Of a DNA stretch of 64,000 nt, positions 1-9,406 are shown piece after piece; position 1 is the first letter of the stretch; each line of letters starts with the position of its first letter. The stretch covers positions 124,001 to 188,000 of the forward strand of contig DAIDIE010000031.1 of the NCBI GenBank assembly GCA_027459505.1. The letters run 5' to 3'. A program made the translations under genes and the position numbers. This stretch comes from Acidobacteriota bacterium. Its GTDB lineage: Bacteria > Acidobacteriota > Terriglobia > Terriglobales > SCQP01. Below the pieces are notes generated by a model. The model was not told where the DNA came from. It saw only the letters and a list, made by a program, of their open reading frames with translations, and ran no database searches.

Positions 1-222
1 ACTGTCCCGCTCCCGGAGAGAGCGGCGCTGGGGCGGAGGCGGTGACCGGAAACTGGCCACCGGTGCAAGCGGCGAGCCGGCGCTGGACGCTTTGCCCAAG
101 CGTGGCTGTTTGCGCCCCGCCGTTCACGGCCCTGTCGTTCACTGAACCGACTTTTTCAATCCCGGCCTTACCAGCTCTGTCTTTGGACGCGACGCTTCCA
201 CTCCGCAGGTGGGCCGGGCAGA

Positions 223-250
223 GCTCTACCATCCGTGCTCTACCATCCGT
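223..250. repeat. Tandem 14-bp duplication upstream of the DUF4142 gene
   Basis: The 14-bp unit GCTCTACCATCCGT occurs twice head to tail (223-236, 237-250), about 60 bp upstream of the first gene. The rest of 1-310 shows no gene I can support. The repeat could be a duplicated regulatory site or simple slippage; its function is unknown. Confidence 0.6.
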
Positions 251-310
251 TGGGCAGCCAATTGCCATCAGAGGTTAGCAGTTTCGACTCCTTGTACAGG
301 AAGGGTTGTT

Positions 311-1261
311 ATGAAGACAGCACGAGTACTTGCAATTGTTTCGCTCAGCGGATGCCTGAGTCTGGCGCTGCCGGCCCTGGCACAGGACACGGGCGCGGCG
401 GCTTCTCAGAGCCAGGCGGGCACCAGCGCGCAAAGCCAGGGCGGTCAATACGGGCAAAACTCCAGCGCGGGGCAGAGCTCAAGCAGCGGACAAAGCGCAA
501 ACCAGCCCGCGGCACAAACGGGCGCGGGCCAGAGCGCAGCGGCCTCTCCCGCCGGTTCCGCGGCGTCGAACGTGGACCAGCACGTGGCGAATCTGATCAA
601 CACGATCAACCAGGGGGAAATCGACCTGGCTAATGATGTGAAGTCGCGCAGCCAGAATTCAACGGTGCAGGATCTGGCCAACAAACTCTCCAACGATCAC
701 CAGCAGGCGCAATCGCAATTGCAGAGCGTGGCGCAGCAGGCGAATCTGACGCTGGGAAGCGTGAACCGCATGCAAAACAACGAACAGCGTTTCAAGTCGC
801 GGCTTGACAACATGCAGGGCGCAAAATTGGACCGCGCCTATGTGCATCACGAAATTCAGGATCACCGGATGGCGATCCACCGGCTGCAAGCGCTGCAGAA
901 CCGGGTGCAGAACCCGGCGCTGAAGTCATATGTGCAGCAGGTGATTCCGCAACTGCAATCGCATTTGCAGGCGGCGCGCAGCGCGGCCAAATCGTTGCGC
1001 TCGGGTCAGTCGTCGGCCACTCCGGGGGCGGCGAATCCGGCGGGACAAGCCACATCCTCGCAAACCGCGAATGCCGATCAGCCGGAGGCAGGAGGCAGCG
1101 CGGCCGATGAGAACGCCGGTCAGAGCGCGAACGCGGGTCAGGCGGGGACAACGCATCACCGGGCAGGCGCGATGCCAGCGACCGGAAGTCCGCTGGGGCT
1201 GCTGGTACTGCTGGGCGCCGGCCTGACCGGAACCGGACTGCTGCGGCGCAAGCGCAGCTAG
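311..1261 (+). CDS. Secreted DUF4142 protein with LPXTG-like C-terminal anchor
   Basis: A 316-residue protein. I chose the ATG at 311 because it gives a clean signal peptide (MKTARVLAIVSLSGCLSLALP, cleaved near ALA-QD) and has an AGGAAGGG ribosome site just upstream; longer starts would bury the signal peptide. Residues about 30-90 are a low-complexity Gln/Ser/Gly/Ala region. Residues about 95-240 match DUF4142: a helical bundle with NDHQQAQSQL, LDRAYVHHEIQDH and NPALKSYVQQVIPQLQSHL. A second low-complexity segment follows, then PATGSPLG, a hydrophobic stretch and RRKRS, the layout of an LPXTG-type sorting or membrane-anchor signal. DUF4142 is common in envelope proteins of soil bacteria; its biochemical role is unknown. 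No sortase is visible nearby. Confidence 0.85.
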   Translation: MKTARVLAIVSLSGCLSLALPALAQDTGAAASQSQAGTSAQSQGGQYGQNSSAGQSSSSGQSANQPAAQTGAGQSAAASPAGSAASNVDQHVANLINTINQGEIDLANDVKSRSQNSTVQDLANKLSNDHQQAQSQLQSVAQQANLTLGSVNRMQNNEQRFKSRLDNMQGAKLDRAYVHHEIQDHRMAIHRLQALQNRVQNPALKSYVQQVIPQLQSHLQAARSAAKSLRSGQSSATPGAANPAGQATSSQTANADQPEAGGSAADENAGQSANAGQAGTTHHRAGAMPATGSPLGLLVLLGAGLTGTGLLRRKRS

Positions 1262-1269
1262 AGGGCACA

Positions 1270-1314
1270 GCCGCGCCCAAGCTAGCCGCGCCTAAGCTAG
1301 CCGCGCCTAGGCTA
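1270..1314. repeat. Three tandem 15-bp repeats after the DUF4142 gene
   Basis: Three consecutive 15-bp units (1270-1284, 1285-1299, 1300-1314) of the form GCCGCGCC-C/T-A-A/G-GCTA begin 9 bp after the DUF4142 stop codon. Each unit boundary creates a GCTAGC-like palindrome. No function is assigned. Confidence 0.8.
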
Positions 1315-1436
1315 TAGCTCCGATTTTGTCTCCCGGCTGGGCCTCCAGATGGTCCTCAACAGCGGCGGACTCTGCGCGTGTGATGGAATCCTGCAGACGA
1401 ACGCGCGTTTCCCAGGAGCCCGCCTTCTGGCGCGCA

Positions 1437-1475
1437 GGCCCGCCGCGACGACCTCCGCGGTGGGCCTTTTTCTTT
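1437..1475 (+). terminator. Strong intrinsic (Rho-independent) terminator
   Basis: An 11-bp stem (1437-1447 with 1456-1466, one G-U pair) encloses an 8-nt loop and is followed at once by TTTTTCTTT. This is the clearest intrinsic terminator in the window. It lies 175 bp downstream of the DUF4142 stop codon and about 100 bp upstream of the DedA start, so it could end the first transcript or a small RNA encoded in 1315-1475. Confidence 0.85.
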
Positions 1476-1576
1476 GGGTCCAAGCCGCCGTTCGGGAAAC
1501 GGGAACGGTAGCCGAAGCCGGGGCGGGTCTGAGCGAGATTTTAGGCGGCGCAGAACGGCGGCTGTTAAGCTGGCTC

Positions 1577-2206
1577 ATGTCTTCCGTGGTTCGCGACGCC
1601 GTCCAGCAGTACCAAAGCGCGCTGCTGAGTTATGGCGCGGGCGGCATGTTTGTGGTCGGTTTCGTGGAGTCGTGCAGCATTCCGATCCCGCTTGAGCTGC
1701 TGCTGATTCCGCTGGCGCTCGCGCATCCCGAACACCTTTTGGCCTACGTTCTGGTGGCCACGGCGGCAAGCGTGCTGGGCAGCCTGGTGATCTTTACGCT
1801 GGCGCGGCGGCTGGGCAGCGGATGGGTGAAGCGCCGCCTGCCGGCGCGGGTCTACAACCGGGTACACCGCAACGTCGAGCTTTACGACGGGCTCGCCATC
1901 GGGGTGCCGGCGATGATGCCGCCGTTTTTTCCCTTCATGGCGTTTGTGATGGTGGCGGGGCTGTTTGAGATGACGCTGGCGGGTTTCACCGTGCCGATGT
2001 TCATCGGGCGCAGCATTCGCTACTGGCTGGAGGCGTGGCTGGCGCTTCGCTATGGCGCCGCGCTGCTGCGGATGGTGGAACTGCACCCCTGGAGCAGCGT
2101 GGGGATCGGGGCGGGTCTGCTGCTGCTGGGGCTGGGGCTGGGCCGCTGGCGCGCCGCCGCGCAGGGCGGGAAAGAGCTGGCGGCGGGGGCGGCGGCCGGA
2201 CGCTAG
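1577..2206 (+). CDS. DedA/VTT-family (YqaA-like) inner-membrane protein
   Basis: A 209-residue polytopic membrane protein. The ATG at 1577 is preferred because upstream in-frame sequence runs through the terminator and has no membrane-protein character. Hydrophobic segments include [26 protein letters not shown], with the Glu-rich, Pro-interrupted re-entrant stretch typical of the SNARE-associated/VTT domain, followed by a segment with the ARRLG motif, PPFFPFMAF and a C-terminal Leu/Gly-rich helix. DedA/VTT proteins are linked to lipid-carrier or phospholipid flipping and envelope homeostasis; the substrate here cannot be told. It stands alone on its strand ahead of leuB. Confidence 0.8.
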   Translation: MSSVVRDAVQQYQSALLSYGAGGMFVVGFVESCSIPIPLELLLIPLALAHPEHLLAYVLVATAASVLGSLVIFTLARRLGSGWVKRRLPARVYNRVHRNVELYDGLAIGVPAMMPPFFPFMAFVMVAGLFEMTLAGFTVPMFIGRSIRYWLEAWLALRYGAALLRMVELHPWSSVGIGAGLLLLGLGLGRWRAAAQGGKELAAGAAAGR

Positions 2207-2270
2207 CGGCGGCCGCGCGGCGAATCGTATTGATCCAGACCAGGACAACTTGATTCCGGGGCAGTTCGGG

Positions 2271-2307
2271 GCTTGTGCAACTGGCTTGTGCAACTGGCTC
2301 GTGCAAC
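2271..2307. repeat. 13-bp tandem repeat, about 2.8 units
   Basis: GCTTGTGCAACTG repeats with a 13-bp period from 2271, the third copy being imperfect. It lies in the 241-bp gap between the DedA gene and leuB. A looser direct repeat (CCATYCATCGCAA) follows at about 2347-2374. No regulatory role can be shown. Confidence 0.6.
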
Positions 2308-2447
2308 CGCGCGGCAGGGGCGGCGCCCGTCCTAGGCGCCTGGGGCCATCCATCGCAAGGCCATTCATCGCAATCGCGTTTCCTGCTCGCGGCGCACAGG
2401 GTTGGTCCTGTAAACTAGCCATTCACTTTAGCTCTCAGGAAAGCGCA

Positions 2448-3512
2448 ATGTCCTCATCTCCGTTCCGTTTATGTCTGTTGCCGGGCGACGGCATCGGTCC
2501 CGAAGTGGTTGACGCGGCAGTCACGGTGCTGCGAGAAGTGGCGCGGCGGCATGGGCTGGCGCTGGAAACCAGCACGCATCTGATCGGGGGATGCGCGGTG
2601 CGGGCGACGGGGAAGCCGCTGCCGGAGGAGACGCTGCAGGCGGCGCTGGGCAGCAACGCCGTGCTGCTGGGGGCGGTGGGGGCGCCGGAGTTTGACAAGG
2701 AGCCGCCGGCGCGCAAGCCGGAGACGGGGCTGCTGGCGATCCGCAAGGCGTTGAACTGTTTCGCCAACCTGCGTCCGGTGTTCCGCATTGCGGGGGCGGG
2801 GGCGACGCCGGTGAAAGACGAAATTGTGGAGGGCACCGACTTTGTGGTGGTGCGGGAGTTGACGGGGAGCCTGTACTTCGCCGAGCCGCGAGGATTCGGG
2901 CCGGAGCGCGGCTGGGCGCAGAACACGATGAAGTACACGGTGGAGGAGATCGAGCGGCTGGCGCGGGTGAGCTTCGAGCTGGCGCGCGGGCGGCGGAAGA
3001 AACTGACCAGCGTGGACAAGGCGAACGTGCTGGAGACCAGCCAGTTGTGGCGGGAAGTCTTTGTGCGGGTAGGGAAAGAGTACGGGGACGTGGAACTGAG
3101 CCATCTCTACGTGGACAACTGCGCGATGCAGATCATTTTGCGGCCGCGGGAGTTTGACGTGATCGCGACGGAGAACCTGTTTGGGGACATTCTGAGCGAC
3201 GAGGCGGGGGTGCTGGCGGGGTCGCTGGGGATGCTGCCGTCGGCGTCGCTGGGGGGCCAGGTGGGGCTGTACGAGCCGGTGCACGGGTCGGCGCCGGATA
3301 TCGCGGGCAAGGGGCTGGCGAACCCGACGGGGGCGATTCTGTCGGTGGCGATGCTGCTGCGGCACTCGTGGGGGCAGGAGCAGGCGGCGCAGCAGGTGGA
3401 GCGGGCGGTACGGGCGGTGCTGCAGCGGGGCGTGCGGACCAAGGACATAGCCGGGGGCGGGGCAGCTGTGAGCACTGGGGAGATGACCCAGGCGGTGGTT
3501 GGGGCGCTCTAG
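2448..3512 (+). CDS. leuB: 3-isopropylmalate dehydrogenase
   Basis: A 354-residue cytosolic NAD-dependent enzyme of leucine biosynthesis that oxidises and decarboxylates 3-isopropylmalate to 2-oxoisocaproate. The start is set by ATG 2448 with CAGGAAAG upstream and by the N-terminal [11 protein letters not shown] motif. Family signatures in order are [22 protein letters not shown], the substrate and metal segment [21 protein letters not shown] and the nucleotide-binding [15 protein letters not shown]. Length is normal for the family. It appears monocistronic; other leu genes are not in the window. The absence of the extra residues of tartrate or isocitrate dehydrogenases supports LeuB. Confidence 0.95.
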   Translation: MSSSPFRLCLLPGDGIGPEVVDAAVTVLREVARRHGLALETSTHLIGGCAVRATGKPLPEETLQAALGSNAVLLGAVGAPEFDKEPPARKPETGLLAIRKALNCFANLRPVFRIAGAGATPVKDEIVEGTDFVVVRELTGSLYFAEPRGFGPERGWAQNTMKYTVEEIERLARVSFELARGRRKKLTSVDKANVLETSQLWREVFVRVGKEYGDVELSHLYVDNCAMQIILRPREFDVIATENLFGDILSDEAGVLAGSLGMLPSASLGGQVGLYEPVHGSAPDIAGKGLANPTGAILSVAMLLRHSWGQEQAAQQVERAVRAVLQRGVRTKDIAGGGAAVSTGEMTQAVVGAL

Positions 3513-3586
3513 GTCAGAAAAGACTCGCGAGGCTATACCGCCGCCTCAGCATTTGGATTCGAAGGCAATCGTCAGGCCGTGGCGGA

Positions 3587-3629
3587 GCGACATTGCGAGT
3601 GTTGCGGTCCGCAACACTCGCAATGTCGC
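3587..3629. terminator. Perfect 19-bp inverted repeat between convergent genes
   Basis: Positions 3587-3605 and 3611-3629 are perfectly complementary over 19 bp and are separated by GGTCC. The hairpin lies between leuB (ends 3512, plus strand) and fcl (ends 3666, minus strand). There is no T-run on either side, so it is not a canonical intrinsic terminator. Its position between two gene ends suggests a bidirectional transcript end or 3' RNA stabiliser. Confidence 0.5.
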
Positions 3630-3665
3630 CAAATAACTGAGTGCATCCGGTCCGGGTTGCTTGCG

Positions 3666-4625
<960 letters not shown>

Positions 4626-5678
4626 TTATTTCTCCAGAGAGGCTGCCGCAATTCGTTTCTGTTCGCCGGATAAAGGGCGTACGCCTTCGACGAGGCGGCG
4701 TGCCTCCTCCATATCCGCATCAACCATCATGCGCACGAGCTCACGAAAAGAGACCTTGGGTTGCCAGCCAAGTTTTGTACGAGCCTTGCTGGCATCACCG
4801 AGCAATGTCTCGACTTCGGCGGGCCGAAAATAACGGGAGTCTACCTCGACATAGCGCTTCCAATCCAATCCGGAATAACCGAACGCTTCGTCCAGGAAGT
4901 CACGAACGGAATACTGTTCCCCAGTGGCAATAACGTAGTCATCCGGCTGGTCCTGCTGCAGCATCAGCCACATCGCTTCCACGTAGTCGCCGGCAAAGCC
5001 CCAGTCGCGCTTGGCGTCCAAATTGCCAAGGTAAAGCTTGTCTTGCAGCTTGTAATGAATACGCGCCAAAGCCCTGGTTATCTTCCGGGTAACAAATGTT
5101 GGGCCTCGGCGAGGAGACTCGTGATTGAACAAGATGCCGCTCGACACATGCCACCCGTAGCTCTCGCGGTAATTGACTGCAAGCCAGTGACTGTAAACCT
5201 TAGCGACAGCGTACGGACTACGCGGGTAAAATGGAGTGGTTTCCCGTTGCGGGATCTCCTGTACTAGACCGAACATTTCACTGCTGGAGGCTTGATAAAA
5301 GCGCGCCTGCACCCCCGTTTCGCGCATGGCTTCCAAAAGGCGGACGGTCCCCAATGCGGTCACATCGGCGGTGTATTCCGGGACGTCGAAACTTACACGA
5401 ACGTGGCTTTGTGCACCCAGGTTGTAAATCTCTGTCGGCTGCACTGTTCGTAGCGTGCGCGCCAGCGCACTTGCATCGCTCAGGTCGCCATAAAGCAAGT
5501 GCAGCCGGGCGTGGGGGCGATGAGGATCTTCGTAAATTCCCTCAAGCCGTTCTGTGTTAAACGAGCTCGACCGGCGGACTATACCGAAGACTTCATAATC
5601 TTTTTGCAGCAGCAATTCCGCAAGATATGACCCATCTTGACCGGTAATGCCGGTGATCAGCGCGCGACGTGTTGACAT
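4626..5678 (-). CDS. gmd: GDP-mannose 4,6-dehydratase
   Basis: A 350-residue dehydratase making GDP-4-keto-6-deoxy-D-mannose from GDP-D-mannose, the first step to GDP-L-fucose. Diagnostic stretches are [13 protein letters not shown] (NADP binding), [27 protein letters not shown], the catalytic SSEMFG with [10 protein letters not shown], and [10 protein letters not shown]. Length and motif order match GMD enzymes. It is the first gene of the gmd-fcl minus-strand pair. No other GDP-mannose synthesis gene is present, so GDP-mannose must come from elsewhere in the genome. Confidence 0.95.
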   Translation of the reverse strand: MSTRRALITGITGQDGSYLAELLLQKDYEVFGIVRRSSSFNTERLEGIYEDPHRPHARLHLLYGDLSDASALARTLRTVQPTEIYNLGAQSHVRVSFDVPEYTADVTALGTVRLLEAMRETGVQARFYQASSSEMFGLVQEIPQRETTPFYPRSPYAVAKVYSHWLAVNYRESYGWHVSSGILFNHESPRRGPTFVTRKITRALARIHYKLQDKLYLGNLDAKRDWGFAGDYVEAMWLMLQQDQPDDYVIATGEQYSVRDFLDEAFGYSGLDWKRYVEVDSRYFRPAEVETLLGDASKARTKLGWQPKVSFRELVRMMVDADMEEARRLVEGVRPLSGEQKRIAAASLEK

Positions 5679-5959
5679 AATCGTGGTGGTAGCGTTTGAA
5701 GTTTACTGAGGTCGGAAACCGTGACGGGGACCTGCGCATGAATGGCCCGGATCGCAAAGCCGGCACTACGAAGTCCACCTGCAGATGCGGCCGCTAAGCC
5801 GGCCGGGAGACCTGAATAATTTTAGAGCCAGAGCCTATGCGAAACAACGAAAAAAGTCGAGTCTAGGATCGCTGCACTTCACTGCCCGCTCCCGACCAGG
5901 TTCAGGCACAAAGCTCGCAAGTGGTTTTGTCGCTGCCGGAATTAAAAGGGTGTGTCCTC

Positions 5960-6365
5960 GATTCTGGAGCGTGATCAAGAGGCATGCGCGATGGAAGAAG
6001 GCTCGATAAACGGAGACCAGCCGCTCAAGACGCACCACCTATGGCGAAAGTTGCTGAGCCAGGCGAACATGCGCTCGACTTTTCATCGGCGATTGTACCG
6101 GCGCAGCGGCGGTCCATCTTGGGTTTTGCAACGATTACGGCGATTGCGCGATGAGCTGCAGATTGCGGCGCTTTAGTCGCTGACGAAGATGGTTGCTGCG
6201 CAGGCTTTATCGGCGATGGTGCGCCTCGGCGTTCGCCGACAGGCCCGACCGCGGTCGTTCGTCAACTTAATCTCATCCAACGTGGGCTCCAGCAAATTCA
6301 CCTCCGCCGGCGAGGTAGACGTGATGGGTACTCCCTCAGGGAGTATCCTTGCCACAGTGGAAGTG
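5960..6365 (-). pseudogene. Fragment of an IS5-type DDE transposase (middle to C-terminal part)
   Basis: Read on the minus strand, about 6355-6173 encodes TSTSPAEVNLLEPTLDEI followed by an IADKA segment, matching the interior of IS5-family transposases. It continues, after a frame change near 6145, as RNRRNRCKTQDGPPLRRY, a TGA where Trp is expected, then KVERMFAWLSNFRHRW, the family's YREK/E-region signature. The reading frame is broken by at least one frameshift and one stop codon, so it cannot be functional. The usual C-terminal tail is missing here but occurs on the other strand at about 6627-6690. Confidence 0.7.
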
Positions 6366-6390
6366 CTCTGGCACTCCGCACAAACACAAT

Positions 6391-6695
6391 GGCAAAGCGC
6401 TGGAACGCAAGCGGCCGGGATTGGGAAGTGATTGAGCCGGTATTGAGGCCGCAGCGGCGGAAGGGTGGGCCTGGAAGGACACGCGCGAGGTGCTGAACGG
6501 CGTGCTTTGGGAGCTGGGAAGCGGAGTCACGTTGGAGCGAGGTGCCGCAGCGATACCCGCCATACCAGACCTGCCATCGCCGCCTGCAATAATGGGTGCA
6601 GCAGGGCCAGTTGCGAAACGTACTGCGAATACCACGTCGAGAAGTTCCTCGGAATGGTTCAACTCGGCTGCCTCACAATCCTGCTGAGACAGCCT
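6391..6695 (+). pseudogene. Fragments of an IS5-type transposase (N-terminal part plus C-terminal tail)
   Basis: On the plus strand, three frames in succession give WEVIEPVLRPQRRKGGPGRT, then EVLNGVLWELGSG, then PQRYPPYQTCHRRLQ and GQLRNVLR. This is the conserved N-terminus of IS5-family transposases broken by frameshifts and a stop. Immediately afterwards (6627-6690) the frame jumps to YHVEKFLGMVQLGCLTILLR, the family's C-terminal tail. The missing middle corresponds to the piece on the opposite strand at 5960-6365, so one ancestral element may have been rearranged. Confidence 0.7.
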
Positions 6696-6735
6696 TCTAG
6701 GGTGTATTGGGCTGGGGTATGAGGCACGAAAAGGC

Positions 6736-6765
6736 TTGTCATTCGAGCTTCTCTCGGCGTAATCT
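6736..6765 (+). promoter_or_regulatory. Possible sigma-70 promoter ahead of the exopolysaccharide operon
   Basis: TTGTCA (6736-6741) and TAATCT (6760-6765) are separated by 18 bp, about 230 bp upstream of the BY-kinase start. A small hairpin (GGGAGC, ATAA, GCTCCC at 6795-6810) lies in the would-be leader. This is a motif match only. Confidence 0.3.
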
Positions 6766-6992
6766 GATTGCCTACACAGCACTCTAAAAGGGCGGGGAGC
6801 ATAAGCTCCCGATGGGGCGCCCACGCGGAAAAGGCACCACGGAATGTGGGTCAGAGGACGGAGGTCTGTCCACGGAGGGCGATCAGGCGGTCTGGCGTGT
6901 CCTAAGCCCCTGCTTCCCTCTCCCAGGCAGGTTGGTACTGCCGTCGGATCCCACGGGCCGCTCGATTGATCCGCAATGTTGTGTGATTTCCT

Positions 6993-9224
6993 ATGCCGAA
7001 CACTGCAACGCAACAATTAAACCCGGTGCACCTCCAGTCGCAGTTCGAATATTCGTCCTTCACGCCAGGCCATGAGCCTGGCGGCGAGGCAGAGGGCATG
7101 CCGCTGAGCTTTTACGGACTGATTCTGCGGCGCTACCGGAAATGGATACTGTCCACGGTTCTCTGCTTCACCGCGGTGGCCACGCTCATAGCGGTTGTGC
7201 TGCCCAAGCGTTATGAGGCTACGGCAACGGTTCGCATCGATCCGCAGGGGACACGAACGGTGGGAGAAGAAGCTGGCGCCAACTCGATTCAATTCAGCGC
7301 TCGCGAACTGGTGACCACCGAGGCGAAAGTCGTGCAGAGTCCCGCGGTGGTCATGAAAACGATTGAGGAGTTGCATCTCGACAGAGACCCGGAATTTTCG
7401 CCAGATTACAAACGGCTTGCCGCATCCGGGCAGGCGATGACTCTGTCGCAAAAGAATGTTGTTCTGCGCAATGTGACCAAGGAAATCAGTATCGATCAGC
7501 CGCTGGGCACGTTCCTGTTGAGCGTATCTTTTCGGGCGAGTTCTCCTCAAACAGCCGCGAGCGTGGCTAATCAGCTGGTGCAGAGCCTTATCGAACACGA
7601 TTATTCCACGCGGGTGCGCGCCCTAATGGGATCCTCGCAATCGATGCAAGCTCAAGTCAACGACCTGCGCGCCAAGATGGAGCAGAGCCAAAAGGACTTG
7701 GTCGATTACGAAAGCAGTCATGACGTGCTTGCGCCCGATTCCAAAGACAACATCATGCAAGCCCGGCTGACCGAAGTCAATCAGGATCTGGGCGTGGCGC
7801 AGTCGAAACGCATTGCCCTGGAGGCCGACTACGCCACGATTCGAAGCGGCGATCTCGACGCTCTCCTTGCCTCGCCCCGCGGGCTGTCCCTGGTGCCGCT
7901 TCAGAACCGGCTTCTCCGAGACCAGAGCCGTCTAGCTCAGGATGCTCAAGTCTACGGGCCGAACTTCCCGCTGTACCGCGAGCAGGCCGCGGTGGTGGCC
8001 CATGATAAAGGGGTGCTCAAAAGCGGTGAACAGCACGTCGCGCGTCAAATCGCCGCGGAATATGCCGGTGCCCGCGCCCGCGAAGAATTATTGCGCGCCG
8101 AACTCACGTTGCAGAAGCGCCGTATGGACGACTTCAATCTGAAGGCCATCCGCTACCATGCATTAAAAGCCGCCGCGGACAGCTACTCCACCCTTTATTA
8201 TCAGTTACAGCAGCGCATCCAGGATGTTGCGGTGGCAGCCAATCTGCATTCGGAGATGATGCGCCTGATCAGCCCGGCTCTACCCGACCCCAAGCCGGTT
8301 TTCCCGCGCCCTGTGCTTACGGCCATTCTTACTTTTCTTCTCTCGACGATCCTGGCTTGTTCCGTGGCCATTCTTGCCGGTCTTATGGATCGCCGTATCT
8401 CCAACCCGGAACAGGTGGAACACTGGTTTCAGTTGCCGGTCTTAGCGGCGCTGCCGCTTATTGAGGGCAGTGCCGCGGTCGAGACGGCTAATCTGCTAGT
8501 TGCCCCAATACACAGATTGAGTGATGGGGCTTCCGGTACCCCGGTACTATCACCATTTCGAGAAGCCATTTTTAATCTCCATAGCGCACTCGCTTTTGCC
8601 CAAGGTGGTGGCAGCCGTCAAGTTTTAGCGCTTACCAGTACCCTTCCCGCAGAGGGAAAGTCTACGACTTCCAGCCACTTGGCTTGTGCCTTTGCCGACT
8701 TGCGGCAAAATACGGTTCTAGTGGACGCCGATCTGCGTAAACCCACCGTGCACCGCCGCTTTGGCATCTCTAATCGTTTGGGCCTTTCGACTGTCCTTAA
8801 CGGCCAGTGCAGCGTGGACGAGGCGCTCTGCCACATTGAGGGTCGCCCGGGCCTCACGATTCTTCCCGCCGGCCCAGTCCCAGGCCGTCCCGTTGAACTT
8901 CTGCACCTTGGGATGGCGGATCTGATCGAACAGCTGCGGGCACGTTTTGAGTGCGTCATTCTGGACTGCCCCCCCATGCTGGGGTTTGCCGACGCCGCCG
9001 CGATTGGAAACCTCGCCGACGGCGTGGTTGTTATCGCTCGCGCGGGAGGTACCGAGCGAACGCAGGTCCTGAATACATTGCGCAGCCTCCGTGCGGCCCG
9101 AGCCAATATTCTAGGCTTGGTGCTCAATGCCGTGAATCGAACGCACGGTAGCTATTATAATTACTACGAGACTTATCAGCGTTATTACGGAGGAGAGGCG
9201 GAGGCTGTGGGTGCCGAACCCTGA
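6993..9224 (+). CDS. Polysaccharide co-polymerase / BY-kinase (Wzc-type)
   Basis: A 743-residue inner-membrane protein that would regulate chain length and export through autophosphorylation on tyrosines. The N-terminal Wzz domain starts near residue 40, with the first membrane helix at about 51-71. A long periplasmic coiled-coil region follows (about 180-430), with a second helix at about 438-458 preceded by a Pro-rich PDPKPVFPRP segment. The cytoplasmic kinase has Walker A LPAEGKST (about 550), Walker A' VLVDADLRKP (about 574) and Walker B CVILDCPP (about 653). The tail YYNYYETYQRYY is the Tyr cluster expected of an autokinase. It heads the plus-strand polysaccharide genes. Confidence 0.93.
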   Translation: MPNTATQQLNPVHLQSQFEYSSFTPGHEPGGEAEGMPLSFYGLILRRYRKWILSTVLCFTAVATLIAVVLPKRYEATATVRIDPQGTRTVGEEAGANSIQFSARELVTTEAKVVQSPAVVMKTIEELHLDRDPEFSPDYKRLAASGQAMTLSQKNVVLRNVTKEISIDQPLGTFLLSVSFRASSPQTAASVANQLVQSLIEHDYSTRVRALMGSSQSMQAQVNDLRAKMEQSQKDLVDYESSHDVLAPDSKDNIMQARLTEVNQDLGVAQSKRIALEADYATIRSGDLDALLASPRGLSLVPLQNRLLRDQSRLAQDAQVYGPNFPLYREQAAVVAHDKGVLKSGEQHVARQIAAEYAGARAREELLRAELTLQKRRMDDFNLKAIRYHALKAAADSYSTLYYQLQQRIQDVAVAANLHSEMMRLISPALPDPKPVFPRPVLTAILTFLLSTILACSVAILAGLMDRRISNPEQVEHWFQLPVLAALPLIEGSAAVETANLLVAPIHRLSDGASGTPVLSPFREAIFNLHSALAFAQGGGSRQVLALTSTLPAEGKSTTSSHLACAFADLRQNTVLVDADLRKPTVHRRFGISNRLGLSTVLNGQCSVDEALCHIEGRPGLTILPAGPVPGRPVELLHLGMADLIEQLRARFECVILDCPPMLGFADAAAIGNLADGVVVIARAGGTERTQVLNTLRSLRAARANILGLVLNAVNRTHGSYYNYYETYQRYYGGEAEAVGAEP

Positions 9225-9406
9225 GATAGCGCTCGACCCCGCTCGCGATTGGAAGACGAGCTCAGGGCGTGGGTTTGGGTCCTTAAAACTTCGTGGCGCT
9301 CTCTTTGAACCCACCAATCAGAGAGGGCCCAATTGGGCTGATTGTCACTGTTCAGTAGCTCATTGCTTGGCTGGGCCTACAGTCCTCGCCGAGGTCACCA
9401 TTTGTC

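Noticed and set aside
6736-6810. c-di-GMP (GEMM) riboswitch upstream of the BY-kinase
   Set aside because: The small GGGAGC-ATAA-GCTCCC hairpin is present, but the conserved GEMM core motifs are not.
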